NCBI GenBank assembly: GCA_946807835.1
Contig: OX327694.1
Span: 3,484,001 to 3,548,000, forward strand
From: Ailanthus altissimus
Lineage: Eukaryota > Streptophyta > Magnoliopsida > Sapindales > Simaroubaceae
Reading direction: 5' to 3'
Length of the DNA: 64,000 bases
Position numbers and translations under genes: made by a program. Positions 38,326 through 52,170 of this stretch are shown one piece after another (position 1 is the first letter of the stretch; every line of letters begins with the position of its first letter). Under the pieces are notes generated by a model. That model did not search any database. It had not been told where the DNA came from and saw only the letters and a program-made list of their open reading frames with translations.

Positions 38326-41300
38326 ATGGACGAGGTGATTACGGCAGGAGATGCGGCGTCGTTGAGGAGCGGGAAAGCGACGTCGTTTTCCACCTCGTCT
38401 CCGCCGTCGTCGTCTTCTCTCTTACTCCCTAACAACCTCCCTCTGATCTCCGCTTTTCTCGCCTTCGCCCTCGCTCAGTTTCTCAAGATCTTCACCACCT
38501 GGTCCGTCCCCTCTTATTTGAGACGTTGACAGTTTTATTTTCTGTTGCTTTATTGTATTCTCCATATAAAAAAGTGGATTTCTTTTAGTAGTGTTTGTGG
38601 TGCAAATTTGTTGGTTCGACGTTTTATTCATTTTGATTTGCGTTTTGCATGTGTGCGTATATGAGATGTTCAAACGTGATACAGTTGGAAAATTAATAAT
38701 GATACCACTTGAATTTAAAAAGGAGAGTAGAATCAAATAAAGACATTGATCTTCTTAATGGCGCTGTGTTCTGAAGTGATTCCTTTGAGGGGGTGATTAG
38801 CCTCCAAATCAAAGAATTGTGGATTTAATTTACATTTCATCCATGTATGGATATGTAAGAAATCTTAATTCCATATTAAACAAATTTATTCCGATTATAA
38901 GTTATCCGTAATAGGTTCGCTAACATATGAATTTAAATTTTTTATATACACAAGCTTTTTTTCTCTGTTTGCTGCATTAGAGGAAGTGAAATATTTGAGA
39001 AACCATTTTGGGCATTTGGTGAAGTTCCAGAATTTGAGGAAAGGGATAAACCAATTGAAAAGAATTTGAAAGCACGGTCAATCATGGCTTACTTTTTGTT
39101 GTTATTTTTAGCGTATTTGTTATTACTTTTTGTTGTTATCTCAGATTTTCTGTATGTTTCTCCTAGATGCTCAGGTATAAAGAAAAGAGATGGGATTCTA
39201 AAAGGATGCTCGGCTCTGGTGGAATGCCATCATCACATTCTGCAACTGTGACAGCTCTAGCCGTAGCTATTGGTCTGCAAGAAGGGGCAGGGAGTCCATC
39301 TTTTGCCATTGCAGTGGTCTTGGCATGCATTGTATGTGCTTCTTTTGGCCTTATATTCTCTTCCATTTCTCTTATGGCTCAATTTCTGCAATTGCTGCAT
39401 GATATGCTAGATTTGCTTATTTTGAGTAATTGTATGCTGAATTTGCTTGAAGCTTCGCAATGCCTTTTTGATGTTTCGTTTCTATATACCATGAACTTGG
39501 ATAAGAAATTTGTTTAGCTTCATCGTGACTGGCTGTTGTTAAATTTATGTAATCTCCGAGATCTTGAAAGACTTATATACAGGCCTAAGCAGAGCTAGTT
39601 TCTCAATTTCTGTTTTTCCCATAAATTTTGGGGTTCAGCTTTAAGTTGGAGTTCTAATTAGGTTATATACCTGGGTGGCTCTGTTTCTTATGGTCATGTG
39701 ATTTTTAATTCCTTTTCAGTTACTTGTATTAGATTCAAAGCCCCTATTCTCTTAAGAGAATGTTCACTGTTCATTTATGTCTTTTGATCCAAACAATGGT
39801 GAGGTATTAAAAAAGCAAAGGCAAGATGTTGTTTCTATCATTATTTCTCCTGGCTGACGACTCAATTGTTGCACATTTGCATCTTTTTCCTTGTTTTTGT
39901 CATAATAGTGGACCTTTTATTATCAGAACTGAACAATTGGTAGGAACAAGTTATAAAGTGCAAGTGACGTGTAAAAATACTATTTTTCACTTTGAACTGA
40001 TTAGAGAGCAAATTATTTTGGGATTTTCTCCATGCTAATGCGATTTTTAATAATGACTAGTTATTTTTTACCAATCTAAGCATTGGAAGAAGTCAAGTAA
40101 CCATTCTCAACTTGATTTACATTCTCTTAGTTTTTCAGCTACATTTAAGAGGTTGCATCTATCTTTGATATCTTGGATATTTCATTCTTTGGATATTTTG
40201 GTCCTTATTAATCCTTAGGATTGTGTTGTAGGATAAGTGGGTTCATGTATCCTTGAGCTAGGGACACTTCTTTATAAATGATTTGACCACTTTGCACTGG
40301 ATGTCAGTGATAAGCATGATACCATTGTAGTTTCCATGTAATATGATACAGAATTGGCTTTTGATAAAACAACATTATCGAGTTGCATATAACCAAGCCT
40401 GGTTCAGGCTGTATCTACATAAATTCAATCACCTTTTTCTTAGTAATTTGTTTTTAATTGTTTACTATCGTCTTTGCTAAATTTCACTTAATTACCTATG
40501 TGATAGTTGCTATCTGCTTGTACAAATTAGGGGGTTGATAATTCTTAAATATTTTCAGGTAATGTATGATGCCTCTGGGGTCAGACTACATGCTGGTCGG
40601 CAAGCTGAAGTAAGCCCTTTTAAAACATTCTTTTTTTTTTTCTTCTTTTGATGGGAAATTCTTTTAAAACATTCTTTGTAAACCTCAGTTGGCTTTTATT
40701 TTTAAAAAAAAAATTCTTAAGTGGTTACAAGGAAAGGACACTGACATAATTGCTCAACACTTATTGCTTATGTTGCTATTCATGATTATATTATTTACGC
40801 TTATTGCAGCTGCTGAATCAAATAGTATGTGAGTTTCCTTCAGATCACCCATTATCTAGTGTTAGACCTCTACGTGAGTTACTTGGGCATACTCCAGTAC
40901 AGGTATGTTGCATCCATATGCTCACTTTATTTATAATAAATGATGCTTCTTTGCTTTAGCTCATCTTATTTCTGTATTAATCTCCTGAGCTGAGCCCAAG
41001 TCAAAATTACATATATTCTCAGTTCTGTGATCAGAAACCCTTTTGTTGCTAGAGTGTAGAACATGACTGTACTGTGACAAACATCAACTGAAACTGAATA
41101 TACTCAATTTGAGCTAGTTAAGGTTAATTTTGCAGAGTGAAAGAGAGGTGCTTTCAGGCCTATACTTGATGGAACAGGTTGAAATTTTACATCCCATATA
41201 ATACATGGACATAAGTAATATTGGCTCACTTATTATTGCAAGCTTTCTGATAGGATTATGCAATCTTACATGAATACAAGTTATTAATTTGACAGTTTCG

Positions 41301-41511
41301 AAAAAAGGAAGACAAGTTTTCTATCACAAGCACAATCAACTTTCTCTGTCTCTTTATTTTTCCTTTTAGTCTGGCAGAAGTCTAGGATAGAAGTATTTTA
41401 ACATCTTGACCTGGAAGGCTAAAAATGATGATTTTGTTTGGTATTGTCCAGGTTGTGGCCGGTGCTATTTTGGGGTGCGTTGTAGCATATCTGATGAGAA
41501 ACTCAGACTAG
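38326..41511 (+). CDS. DUF212 acid phosphatase/vanadium haloperoxidase-related membrane protein
   Basis: Five exons: 38326-38501, 39175-39331, 40559-40609, 40810-40902 and 41452-41511, all with GT/AG ends, joining to 537 bp and 178 residues. The Ser-rich start is followed by a hydrophobic helix (about 39-57), then the family signature SGGMPSSHSATV (73-84), a helix (about 99-113), MYDASGVRLHAGRQAELLN (113-131), LRELLGHTP (about 149-157) and a last helix (160-174). The PSSHS and H/R residues recall PAP2/haloperoxidase active sites; this plant family has no proven reaction. Four to five introns and a length near 175 residues are usual for it. Likely a chloroplast or endomembrane protein, by inference. 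The start is the ATG in AATCGATGGACG; upstream codons in frame have no ATG. A possible polyadenylation signal AATAAA is near 41741. Confidence 0.9.
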
Positions 41512-42603
41512 ATCATTGCAAGATCAATACTAATTATTTGTTCTTCACCATTGGGCTGGTAAGCCAGTTGATAAATATGTAGCAGCTAGGCAAGAAGATA
41601 CAAGTCAACCTAAAACGTGTTTCTAGTTGTTGCTAATCTGTAGAGTGATCTAGGGGTTGATTCGGAGACTGTAGGACTATGTTCTTGTTGACATAGGACT
41701 TCATCTTATACACCTACACTCTCTGTAAAAGTGTTAATTTAATAAACCACTCATTCGTGAAACTCCTCTTGAATGTACTTCTAATATAGTGAAAGAATCT
41801 GAGATTCTTTGAGAACGTTTCTCTTGGCAATGGCTCATGCTTAAGATTATAATAAGCTATTTGCTTATTTACATGACCAGGCATTCCTTCTTTGTCTTAC
41901 TAGTTTGTAACCTTTAAGCTTTTGATCGAAATAATCTTATCTCATCTTTCTTATTTAATCTATTGCCTTTCTTTCTTTTCTTTTTTATTTGAAAGAAGGA
42001 AGAATTGAACTTAGGACCTTTACTTTAGTGGAGAAATACACTGCAAATCTTTTATTATTAAGCCATTTAAACAAGTGCTTATTTAATTTATTGGCTTTCA
42101 TTCGCCCAATAACCCATTAACATTTAAGTGTTGGGATTGAGTCTCTTTAACGAAATTCCTGTAAGTGGAGGGGTTAAAAAAAAATGAAAATAGAGGTCTG
42201 GGAAAGTGTTACTTTTATTACAGGAAAAAAAAAATAGAGGTCGCGATGAGGATGTTTTAAGTAAAATATTACAACTAATAGGTTAAACCATGGAATGTTA
42301 AATATCATATGCCCCCTATTAAGGTTTGTCAAAAATTAAGTATACTTACTAATATCCAAAACTTATTAAAGATCATATCTTCCTTTAACATGAAAATTTT
42401 TACCTAGTACACGTATCTTCTAGATTAAACGAAAGATGTATGGTGTGAATATGTTCATGCCATAGTATAAAAAGCAATGCAATATTGTGACCTAGATTTT
42501 GAGTGATTCTAAGCTAACAAATTAGGTTTGTGTTCTTATGGAAACAATATTTGGGTTTGTTTTTGAACTTCAACCAAAAAGACCATTTCTTAGTGTTTAG
42601 TGA
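41512..42603. other. 3' region of the DUF212 gene and intergenic DNA
   Basis: The 3' untranslated part probably ends by about 41770. Beyond it only AT-rich DNA with a TTTCTTTCTTTTCTTT run at about 41970. Confidence 0.4.
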
Positions 42604-42765
42604 GTTTATAATATGTGATGGGCCTTCTGGAACTTCATATATAATTGAATAATAAAAATTATACACAAAAACATACACGAGACAGTTTATAGCATGTGAT
42701 GGGCTCTCTGAAACTTCATATATAATTGAATAATAAAAAATATATACAAAAATATATATGAGACA
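42604..42765. repeat. Tandem duplication, 2 x 81 bp
   Basis: Units 42604-42684 and 42685-42765 both read GTTTATARYATGTGATGGGC and ACTTCATATATAATTGAATA, with about 85-90% identity by eye. Non-coding. Confidence 0.85.
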
Positions 42766-42935
42766 GGAGAGTTATAATGATTTAGTTCTATAGGAGTCTA
42801 TATTTACTTTAACGAACTTTAGCTTACTTTTGATCTACTATTCAATAATAACCTTGATAATGAAAGTACAAAGAGACGTGGCCTTTACAAATAATAATTT
42901 TACAAAGTGATATGTTCTATGACTATGGTAAATTT

Positions 42936-43254
42936 TAAAGGTGAGAAAAAAAAAATAAATTGATTGAATTGAACCAAATCGATCAATTTTTTTATTGGTT
43001 CGGTTCAATTTAAAGGTCGGTTCTTAATCGATTCTATTTATTTGAGATCAATTAGTTTGGCTTCAAATTAGTTATGTTCAGTTCAAACTGAAGAAAATAC
43101 ATTTAAAATAGACTAAAACTTTTTTTAAAAAATTAACAAAATCAAACCACATTAATTCAGTTTTTGGTGCTTAAATTGATAAACGGAACCGATCAATTTG
43201 GTTTCAGTTTGATTCTAAACTGAACCAAATCGAAACGAAATTTATCCATCCCTA
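42936..43254. mobile_element. hAT-type MITE, 319 bp
   Basis: Flanks GTAAATTT (42928-42935) and GTGAATTT (43255-43262) are an 8-bp duplication with one change. Ends are TAAAGGTGAG and, on the other strand, TAGGGATGGA, close to the TAGGGGTGGR hAT end. The interior has GGTTCGGTTCAATTT-type text and its complement, typical of such elements. No coding. Confidence 0.75.
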
Positions 43255-45502
43255 GTGAATTTTAGGACTACGTGAGCCTTTATGAGCTATAATGGACTAC
43301 TGTCCCAGAGCATCGAGTACATGAGTAATTTGTTTAAGAAGAATTTCAGTAGAGAGAAAGATCTAAATAAAAGATGATAGAAAACACTCTTCATCTCCTA
43401 AAGGTAAAAAAAATGTTCTCATCAAAATTCATTTTCTTTATTATCGAGTTTTTAATTTATATATGTTGTCAAGCATTTGATGATTGAATCCTTATAAGAC
43501 TAAAGTAAGTTGTTATTTTTCTAATCTGGTCATATTTTAAGATTATAGGGATATTTGCTTTGAAATTTTCAAAATTCTAAAGATCTCTGGAATAAAAGCA
43601 GTATTAGCCTTCAGGCTAGTTTGCTTGAGTCTAGTTCTTAATTAATAACATATAAATGTCTTCTTGTCCACTTAAGGAGAAAGAGTGGTCAGCCTTATTG
43701 GAAGTGCTCTAGCAACCTACTTGATCAATGCTGAATACTGAGGTTACCTTGTCTAGTACTATGAATCTCTAAGGTCTGAAAGGTATGATTATGTCTCAAG
43801 GTCACCTCTCACAACTTTGGAACTTTTGTGGTAAATAGGTCACAATTTTCTCAACTGCTCTACATGATAGCCTTAGTTGCGGTTGGACAAGGACCTTGAG
43901 ATATTTGGATTGAGGCTCATGAGATAAGCTTCTTCGAAAAATAGGTCTCGAACTAAAATCTCAAGGGGAACAAGTATTAAAAAAATTAAATTTATTTAGA
44001 ACTAAAAAAAAACACTATCATGAAATAGAGTTTATGATATATAGAAGTATTACGCATCTTGAGAATTAATAGTAAATTTATTGATAAATTAAAAATTATA
44101 GACATGTTATAAACAAGTGCAAAGGTATGGATATTTGTGTCAATTTTTTGAAAAACTAAAAATAAATTAATGATTTAAATCAATGACAAATTACACATGT
44201 TTTGATGATATTATAATGTTACTCAAAAAATGGTGTATTGGTAATACTGTATTTAAAAATAAAAATATAATTAAAATTACAGTTATAAGTAAAATTAGAT
44301 TATAATAATTGCAATTGTAATTTTAACAATTGTGGTTGTAGTTAATTATACTATATTAGCAATCATAATTTTAAGTGCATTAAGGTAATTGCAATAATTG
44401 TGATTAAATTACAATTACAAACTCTTAATACACAAAAGTATTTCATAGGCCTTAGCTCAAGTTCAAAAAGATAAATGTGAAAGTAAAATATAGTAGATGC
44501 TCAAGCCACTTTAATTTCTTAATTTGTAATTATGGTTTGAAAGATATAGGAGTGCAGATAAAGCTCAAAACATAAAAAAAATTATTAGCTAAAACTCACT
44601 TTAAAAAGAAAAAAAAAATAGTCTAAAAAGAGAAGAATGGTATGATTGAGCTATTAGATATACACAAGCTACTTTACTCTTAAGTGTTTATTTTAATTAT
44701 AACTCTAAATTATTTTGCTTCAAAAAAAGTAGTTTAGACTTTTTTTTCACTTTTTTTTTAATCCATATTCATTCCTATGCGGTTTAATTAAAATAAAATG
44801 AGGTTTTATCTCTTTTTTAGGTGATAAATATTAATATTTAATTTTTATTAAACTGTCTATAATAAACATATTTTAAAGGATGGTGTTTTAGTTACATTAG
44901 GGCAATGTACATAGTTTTAAATAAACTCAATCTCTAATACTATGAACAAGACACCTTTTATGGTTATTTTTATAACACAACACTTTTAGCATCACACCAA
45001 CATTGATTATGAGTTCTAATAATTCTTTTTTTTTTAAAAACAATTTTAAGCAAAAATATAATTATACCTTATAATATGATTCGAAGAACAAGTTGGTTAC
45101 TTTATTTTTTAAAATACTTAAAAATACCATTCTTTGTTAGTTGAATATGTTAGTTTATATGATAATAAGGGTAATATGATATTTTACTCATAAAAGAACA
45201 TACGGTCTAATTTTATTGGTTAGTTTTCTTTTATTATTTTTTACTAAAAGTTATATAATAATTAAAATAAAATTAAAAAATAAAACTTAAAAAAAGAGAG
45301 CTTAAAATAAGCAACAACATCATTAGTTGATATTGACTAATTTATTGATTAACAATGACTGAAAAGTCAGCAATGACATATTGATTTATGGTGGACACTA
45401 TTAAATAATTGTGTCAAATTTGTGTTTGAGTATTCTGATTTGATAATTCATTTATGATGTATTATTATTTGAATAATTGAATTGGTTTAATTTGTATAAG
45501 AC
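43255..45502. other. AT-rich intergenic DNA, no gene seen
   Basis: A TAATTACAATTGTAATT-like palindromic AT tract at about 44260-44420. No coding resemblance in either strand. Confidence 0.5.
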
Positions 45503-45912
45503 TAAGGATGGTTATTGAGCTCGGATCTGAAAAAAAATTCAAAAATTCAGCTTGATTCAGGTGAAAATTTTGAGGTTTTTTCTTACTCCGAATTTGATTT
45601 TTTGCCAAAACCCAAAATTCAGTCTGAATCCAGATTTTGTCTTTTTTTTTTAAGAAGAATTAAAAATTAATTCCTAAAATTCTTAATCTTTAATATATAC
45701 GAATCTAACAATTACTTTACAAAATAAATACTTAAAAATTTTAAAATTAACTTAAAAAATAAAAAAAATATTAGAAAAATAAATGAAAAATCCAGATCCG
45801 ATCTAATAAAAAAAACCCGAATAAAATCCAAGTTTCAGGTTCATACAAAAAATCTGAATCCATATTTTAGTTGAACAAAACCCATAATCATATTTAAATT
45901 TTGCTATCCAAA
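45503..45912. mobile_element. hAT-type MITE, 410 bp (older)
   Basis: Flanks TATAAGAC (45495-45502) and TATAGGAC (45913-45920), an 8-bp duplication with one change. The left end TAAGGATGGTTAT and right end (other strand) TTTGGATAGCAAA are only loosely inverted. The interior has AGATCCGATCT and CCCGAATAAAATCC, matching the style of the other hAT-type MITEs here. Confidence 0.55.
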
Positions 45913-46464
45913 TATAGGACACAAATTCATTTAGGTACCATTTAGAATATGAGTTCATTTAAATCTACTTAATTCTTTTAACATATACCATATTTAAAAA
46001 TTTAAATAATGTATTATTTTGGACATTTTAAAATAATAGTCATGTACATGAATTAAATCGTGTCTATAATTGTATAAATAAATTAAATTAAGTATTTATA
46101 TCAACAAATTCTTTATGACCCATTTATTAAATCTATTTAATCGTGTTGTGTAATTCATTTATCAAATTATTAGAATTTTATGTTTGGCTGTTTGATTCGT
46201 TTACTTCAAACAAATCATATTCATTTTACAAAAAAAATAGCAAGATCATACTAAGACACGACACAAATATATTTTATTTACACGAATTGCCACCCATACC
46301 TCTATACTTTTTATAAAAAAAAAATTGTTAGATGAAATTTAAACCATATCACCTCACTACTCTAAAATGAAAGAGATTTGAATTCAAAATCTATTGATCT
46401 ATCTAAAATACTTTTATTAGTTACAATTAACTAACACCAACAAATGACTTTTATACTTACTTAT

Positions 46465-47489
46465 TGTTGAGGATATCAAGTCATGTACTTCAATTTGACA
46501 CTCCAATGGTATCAACTAAGCCACAACCTTGATACCTCTTACACCCTATGAGCAGCGGAAAATCATAACTCACACCATAAACAAGAACACATAAGATTAA
46601 CACACCAATAAAGATAAAGAAAATAAATCAATCACAAAGACACAAGATATACGTGGTTCTGCCCAAATTGCCTATGTCCACGGAGGATCCATGATCCAGC
46701 TTCTTACCATTGAAATAGATCACTAAGTATCTTCTTACATCATCAATGATCCCACAAGACCCCTTAGTATCTCCCATAGAGACCTCTAAGCATCTACCCT
46801 TAATTATTATGACTCCCTATGACCTCTCAGTATCTCATCATAAGAGATTTTTACAAGGAACATAAGAATAGCCCGAGCATCTAAGCCAAAATGATCTATG
46901 ATGTTTCTCTTTTATTCACTCAAAGAACTTAAAGAAGAAAACACCCCCAAAGGTTACACCCTAGTGCACCACGCACTTAGTGCCTACCTAGCTCCTCTAT
47001 TCTCTCTTATGGTTATATCTTGAAACTTTAAATGCTTAATCTTAAACAAGGGTTTACAAGTGTTTATATAAGGTGTATTTCGTGCCTACAAACCCTATTC
47101 CTTGTTGGAGTAAGAGTCCACTTGTTTTGGAAGTTCAAAACTTCTCAAAACTCGAAATCCCGAACCAAAACAAATATCCTGACGCGTCTGAGTGCTGCAG
47201 CGCTCGTCCCTGGGCGCTACTGCGCTGGCCCTTCTCGCGCCCATCGCTGCGGAGCTGGGGAACCAGCGCTGCGGCGCTCATCCCTGGGCGCCGCGGCGCT
47301 GGTTAGCTCCCTGCGATTTCTTCTTTTCCTTCGCGTCTTCGAGTCCCATTTCACTTCTCCCTTCGTATTCCACACGTCCTAGACTTCTCCATATATATCC
47401 ACACGTTCTTGACTTCTTATAACTCTCTACTTTAGTATTCATCTCAATTCTTTTCTAATCAAAATTATTAAATCACCAAGTTTCTAACA
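46465..47489. mobile_element. Solo LTR, 1025 bp
   Basis: It starts TGTTGAGGATATC and ends AGTTTCTAACA (TGTT...AACA inverted ends) with CTTAT on both sides (46460-46464 and 47490-47494). It contains ATATACGTGGTTCTGCCC..CTATGTCCACGGAGGATCC at about 46649-46690, a motif common in plant LTRs. A GC-rich island with GCGCTGCGGCGCT / CCCTGGGCGC repeats occurs at 47185-47305. The overlapping frames in that island follow from the GC content. The strand of the parent element was not determined. Confidence 0.85.
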
Positions 47490-47789
47490 CTTATATTATA
47501 TGACAATAATTTTAAATTTATATGTAATTTATTATTAATTGTCAAGATATTTGATATTGTATATGTCATAAACTCTATGTCAATATAGTTTTTTTCTTTC
47601 TATTTTGTAGTGTTTTAAACAAAAATAAATAATTTTTTTATTCTGCATAATTATTATTATATGGCATAAACATATACACTGTATATCCTTCATTTAATTT
47701 GTACATAAAATTTTTCATGTATCTTTAATAAGTTTTAGATATTAGTGAATGCATTTAATATTTGACAAACCTCAAGAAGAAGTGATATT

Positions 47790-48345
47790 TATTATTTAAG
47801 TAATTTAATTTTTTTTATTTTAAATAATTATATTAATTAATTATTAAATAATAAAATAATATAATTTTTAAATTCATCTTTTATATTATTTTATTATTTA
47901 ATAATTACTTAACGTATCATATTAAATATAAAAATTTTAAATACTATTTAAAAAATAAAACATTATTCTAAATATTACAACATTACTCCGACATTAAGAT
48001 AGTTGTGCCCAACCAACTATTATTAATTCATACACTACTTCCGATATTCATATGCTCTTCTCACCACAACTAATTTATGGATTACACGATATCTAATACT
48101 AATCTATTTATAATTACTACCAATAATTTCATGATTTAACCAATTAATTATAAAAAGTGATGCTATATTTTTTAAAAGATATCTTAAATTTTTTATTTTA
48201 GAGGTGTTAAATAATTATTATGTGGTAAAATGATACAAAATTTAATATTATTCATTATATCGTTTTATTATTTAATAATTACTTAGTATATTATTTAAAA
48301 TAAAAAATTTTAAAATACAATTTTAAAAGTGTAACATGATTCTAA
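47790..48345. repeat. Two AT-rich hairpin MITE-like repeats
   Basis: The first has a perfect 26-bp inverted repeat: AATTATTAAATAATAAAATA.. at 47839-47864 and its complement at 47881-47906, inside a wider imperfect hairpin (about 47800-47975). The second (about 48185-48335) shares TTTTATTATTTAATAATTACTTA and folds the same way. They are probably one MITE family. The ends are not defined. Confidence 0.5.
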
Positions 48346-49839
48346 TTATAATGCTTTACTTAACTTGCCCTTATATTAACCTCCATCTCTTTTTAATAGT
48401 TTATTGCTTGTATAAATCGATCACTACATTAAATATGGACTCACGTCAATCACATATTCCCATATGATGCGATAATTATTGTCGCAACGTTGATGGGATC
48501 ATCATAACTTACCTGTGCCAAATGCATATGATCTCTACTTTAATGCAAGTATTGAGTTCAATTTTTTTTTATTTTTGTATATTGAAAGAAAAAAAAATTG
48601 ATCTTGTATTACAGTGAAAGTGATAATTTACTCACTTTATTTTTAAAATTATTTATTTTTACTCTCTTTTTTTATAACTATTTATGTTAAATTTGATAAA
48701 ATTACTCAATTTTCAAAATTAAATAAAAATAAAAGTTGTGAATAATATTAATTTGCAATACGAAAAGTTAAAAAAATAAATAATTTTATTAAATTTAAAA
48801 AAAAAATAAAAAAATAAAAAAAAGTAATTTAAAAAATAAAATGAATAAACAGTCACTTTTACTATAACGTTCAAATATTTTTTACGCAAAAAAAAAATTT
48901 AACAACTATAAGTTGCTAGACCTCAAGGTTGTTTCTGTGCATATCACACGCCATAACATTTTTTTGATCACCAAATTTTAAAAGATAAATTGGAGGAAAA
49001 TACTCAAAAAAAATAAAGAAAAAAAATCAAAAACCTAAACCTAATCTACGATCGTGATCCTCAATTTACTTTGGATCAACAAAAATGGTAGAACTCTAAT
49101 AATTTGTTTAGTTGAATTTTTTAAATATAATTTTTGGAAGTAAATTTTTTTAAAGTTGAGTTTTTATAAATAAATTTCTTAAGAAAAAGTCACTGGTTGT
49201 TAATTAAAAAAACTCTTTTAAAGTATTAGATCGTTTAGTTATACATTGTTAAAAATACTTATTTGTTATTAAATTATCAAAAAAGACACTTAATAAAACT
49301 TATATTCAAATTCTAAATAATTTGATTTTTTATATATATGTTTAAATTTGTCATGTATTTTATTATATATAATTTATTAAAAAATAATAATTAAATAAAA
49401 TTAATACATAATAATCATCGAATCAATATAAATTATTACAAAAATTAAATAATATTTTTTTATTTAAAAAATAAAATAATTAATAATAAATTCTTGAAAA
49501 ATTATAATAGTTATAAAAATACGAAAAATTAAAGATATAATAATTTAAAAAAATTAAAATATATTAATTAAATATAATTTATTTTTATTAAAAACATAAT
49601 ATAAAAAATATTATTAAAATATACGTATATTACATAAATATTAAAAAAATTTATTATTAAAAATTTAAATTTTAAATTTAAAAAAATAGAGGTATAATAA
49701 TTTTGTTAATCTTTAAGAACATTTATTATAACTAAATGTCATAAATTTTTTTTTTTTTTATTTTATTGAAAAAACTCTATTAAGCAATAGAAACAACTAA
49801 ACGGCGCTAAGTCCAATCGGGCGGCAGAGAGTAGCAACC
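48346..49839. other. AT-rich DNA upstream of the CAP-H2 locus
   Basis: Extremely AT-rich (long A runs at 48780-48840, AATTATTA-type text to 49750). Composition changes abruptly at about 49800, where the CAP-H2 leader starts. No gene. Confidence 0.5.
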
Positions 49840-51119
49840 ATGGCCTCTCGCGTCATCCAATCTCCGACCAGCCCCTTCTTCTTGGGCTCCAACGAAGACA
49901 AGCTCGAGCGGGCCCAGGCTCGGGCAGCTCGAGCCGCTTCCATCCGCCGCAAGCCCATGGCTGTCAATGGTCCACCGCCGGAACACGGCGAGTCTGATCC
50001 ATGCCTCGGAAAGGACCAGATTCTCGAGTTGTTCCACAATTGCATCAAGCTCGCCAGCGAAAATGTACATGCAAACTCTTAAATTAAAATTTCATTTTCT
50101 TTATTTCTATTTTTAAGTAGGAATTTACATTAATAGACATCTGAATGTGCAGTGTAGTAATACCCATCTATTTTACTAAAATAATCTATTTTTTAAAAGT
50201 CTTTTAAGCAATTATTTTTGGAATAGTTAATAGGGAATTTATATCCTTAAAGGTTGAATTTTTGTCAGTAAGATAATTGAAGAAGTACGTGTTAAATTGT
50301 GGCTTGATATTTGAGGAGCCAAATTTGATTCATAGAAATGGTGAAATTGGCAGATGATATAGCGTTTTTCTGTTCTAATTATTTATTTTTGTGGGTTTTT
50401 GTACTTGGGTTGTGCAGAAAATCAATCAAAAGAATACATGGGAACTGAATTTGATTGACCATCTATATGAGATTATCAAGGTTGAAGAAGAGAATGATGT
50501 GGAAACCAATTTTCAGAAGGTATGTGATTTTTGTTATGTTTATATTTTTTAGAAGAATGCATTAACTGATTTTTGGGGACACAATAATCGTTTTTGTTTT
50601 TACTAGTCAAAAGTGCTACAGCACTGCTAATTGGCCCCAAGTTTGAATCAGTGTGAAAGTTATATGAAAAAGTATGGCCATGAGTTATGGTCAATGTCAA
50701 AGTTTGGAAGGTTTAGGAATAATTTTGAAAAAAAAAAAAGTAGAAACCCTTGTTATTATTGCTTCAATTAGTATACCTTCTAAATCTTTCATTAATAGTT
50801 GACCATATAAATAGATATGTACTCTTCCGTTAGTGAGAAGGCATATGAGGCAAGTTGATTGTTGCTTCATTATGTGTTTGACATATCAATAGTTGATTGG
50901 CATTTTATACTCATGTTAAGATGATCACTCCAAGCACAAATATCTCACTTAATCATGCCTTCCTTTGACTTTGTAGTCTGCAACGATGTTTTTGCTTGTG
51001 CTGATACATGTTTTCAAATAAAATTTCTATCAGCATGTATGCATACTTGAAACATCAGGTCATGTTTCAAAGATGAGTTTTAAACCTGTTAAAAATATAA
51101 TACCAGTCTATCAAGGATT

Positions 51120-51500
51120 TGGTTGTTCCCAAAACAAATGATTCAACAGTGTTTGAATGCCGAGAAAGTTAGAGAAAATGAGAGAGAAAACAAGGATTCA
51201 AGAATCTAAGAATTGGAAAATGCACTTCATTCATTAACAACGATTCGATACATCATTTATATACATCACAGAAGTCTCTAGAAACAGAGACTTAGTAACA
51301 AACTCAATAACAGAAAAATGGTGGGAAAACTATTAAGTCTCACAACGTTTCAATTTGCCTAACAAACTCCTATCCGTGTCAGCAAATTAGCCCGTGCTTT
51401 AAAAACCACCTCAGATACACATTGCCAGCTCAACAGTGATAGCGCAGCAGCTGATAACAATACCAGAAAACAGAGCTGCAATCCAGAAACCTTCTCCAAT
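51120..51500 (-). repeat. Possible LTR remnant in a CAP-H2 intron
   Basis: On the minus strand a TATA-like TGTATATAAATG (about 51255-51266) is followed by text with CATTCATTAACA-type and TTTTCTCTCTCATTTTCTC motifs, which suggests a Copia LTR leader. No clean ends or target duplication were found. Confidence 0.3.
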
Positions 51501-52170
51501 TGTCCCTACTCCCTTTTGCATTTGTTGCATGCATTAAAATATCCTTTTCATTTCTGTTTCTTCAGGCAAGTTGTACTTTGGAAGCTGGAGTTAAGATTTA
51601 CTCTCTAAGGGCGGATTCAGTGCATTCTAAGACATACAAGGTCCTAGGTGGAATTAATAGAGTGGGTCAAGAAAATGAACAAGGTAAGGTTTCTTCTTCT
51701 AATGTTTTTTGTTAATTCAAATGTTGTTTGCATAGTGCTTGACAAATTTTTTTTTTAAAGAATAAAAAATTATATGTTTAATGTTTCTATTAATTTTAGA
51801 ATTTACATTATTTTGTCTCAATATCTGTTAATAGCGCTTCTACTTCTTGATCTTTGTGGTATGCCTTATTTTCACGTGTATTTATCCTCCCCACTCCCTT
51901 TCCTACTTGATTTTCTTCGTTTGAACTTTTCACACTATTAATGTCATGGCTTTTGAGGATACGCATTTTTTAAGCTGCCTTTCAAGGTACTGATTTGCAG
52001 CATTATTCTGTCCACACGCTTTGTGCCACTTTCTTGGTTGCTATATTGCTGATGCTGTATTACAATGGCAGATACCACAGTGGAGGATGCCAATGTTCAG
52101 AATGGACAGGAGGAAGGTCATTCAAAGAAAGATATGGGAAAAAAGGTCGATGCTCATTATTTGTATAGTT

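Noticed and set aside
47032..47422. Three overlapping frames of 76-116 codons
   Set aside because: They run across the GC-rich island of a solo LTR and have no family match that I recognise.
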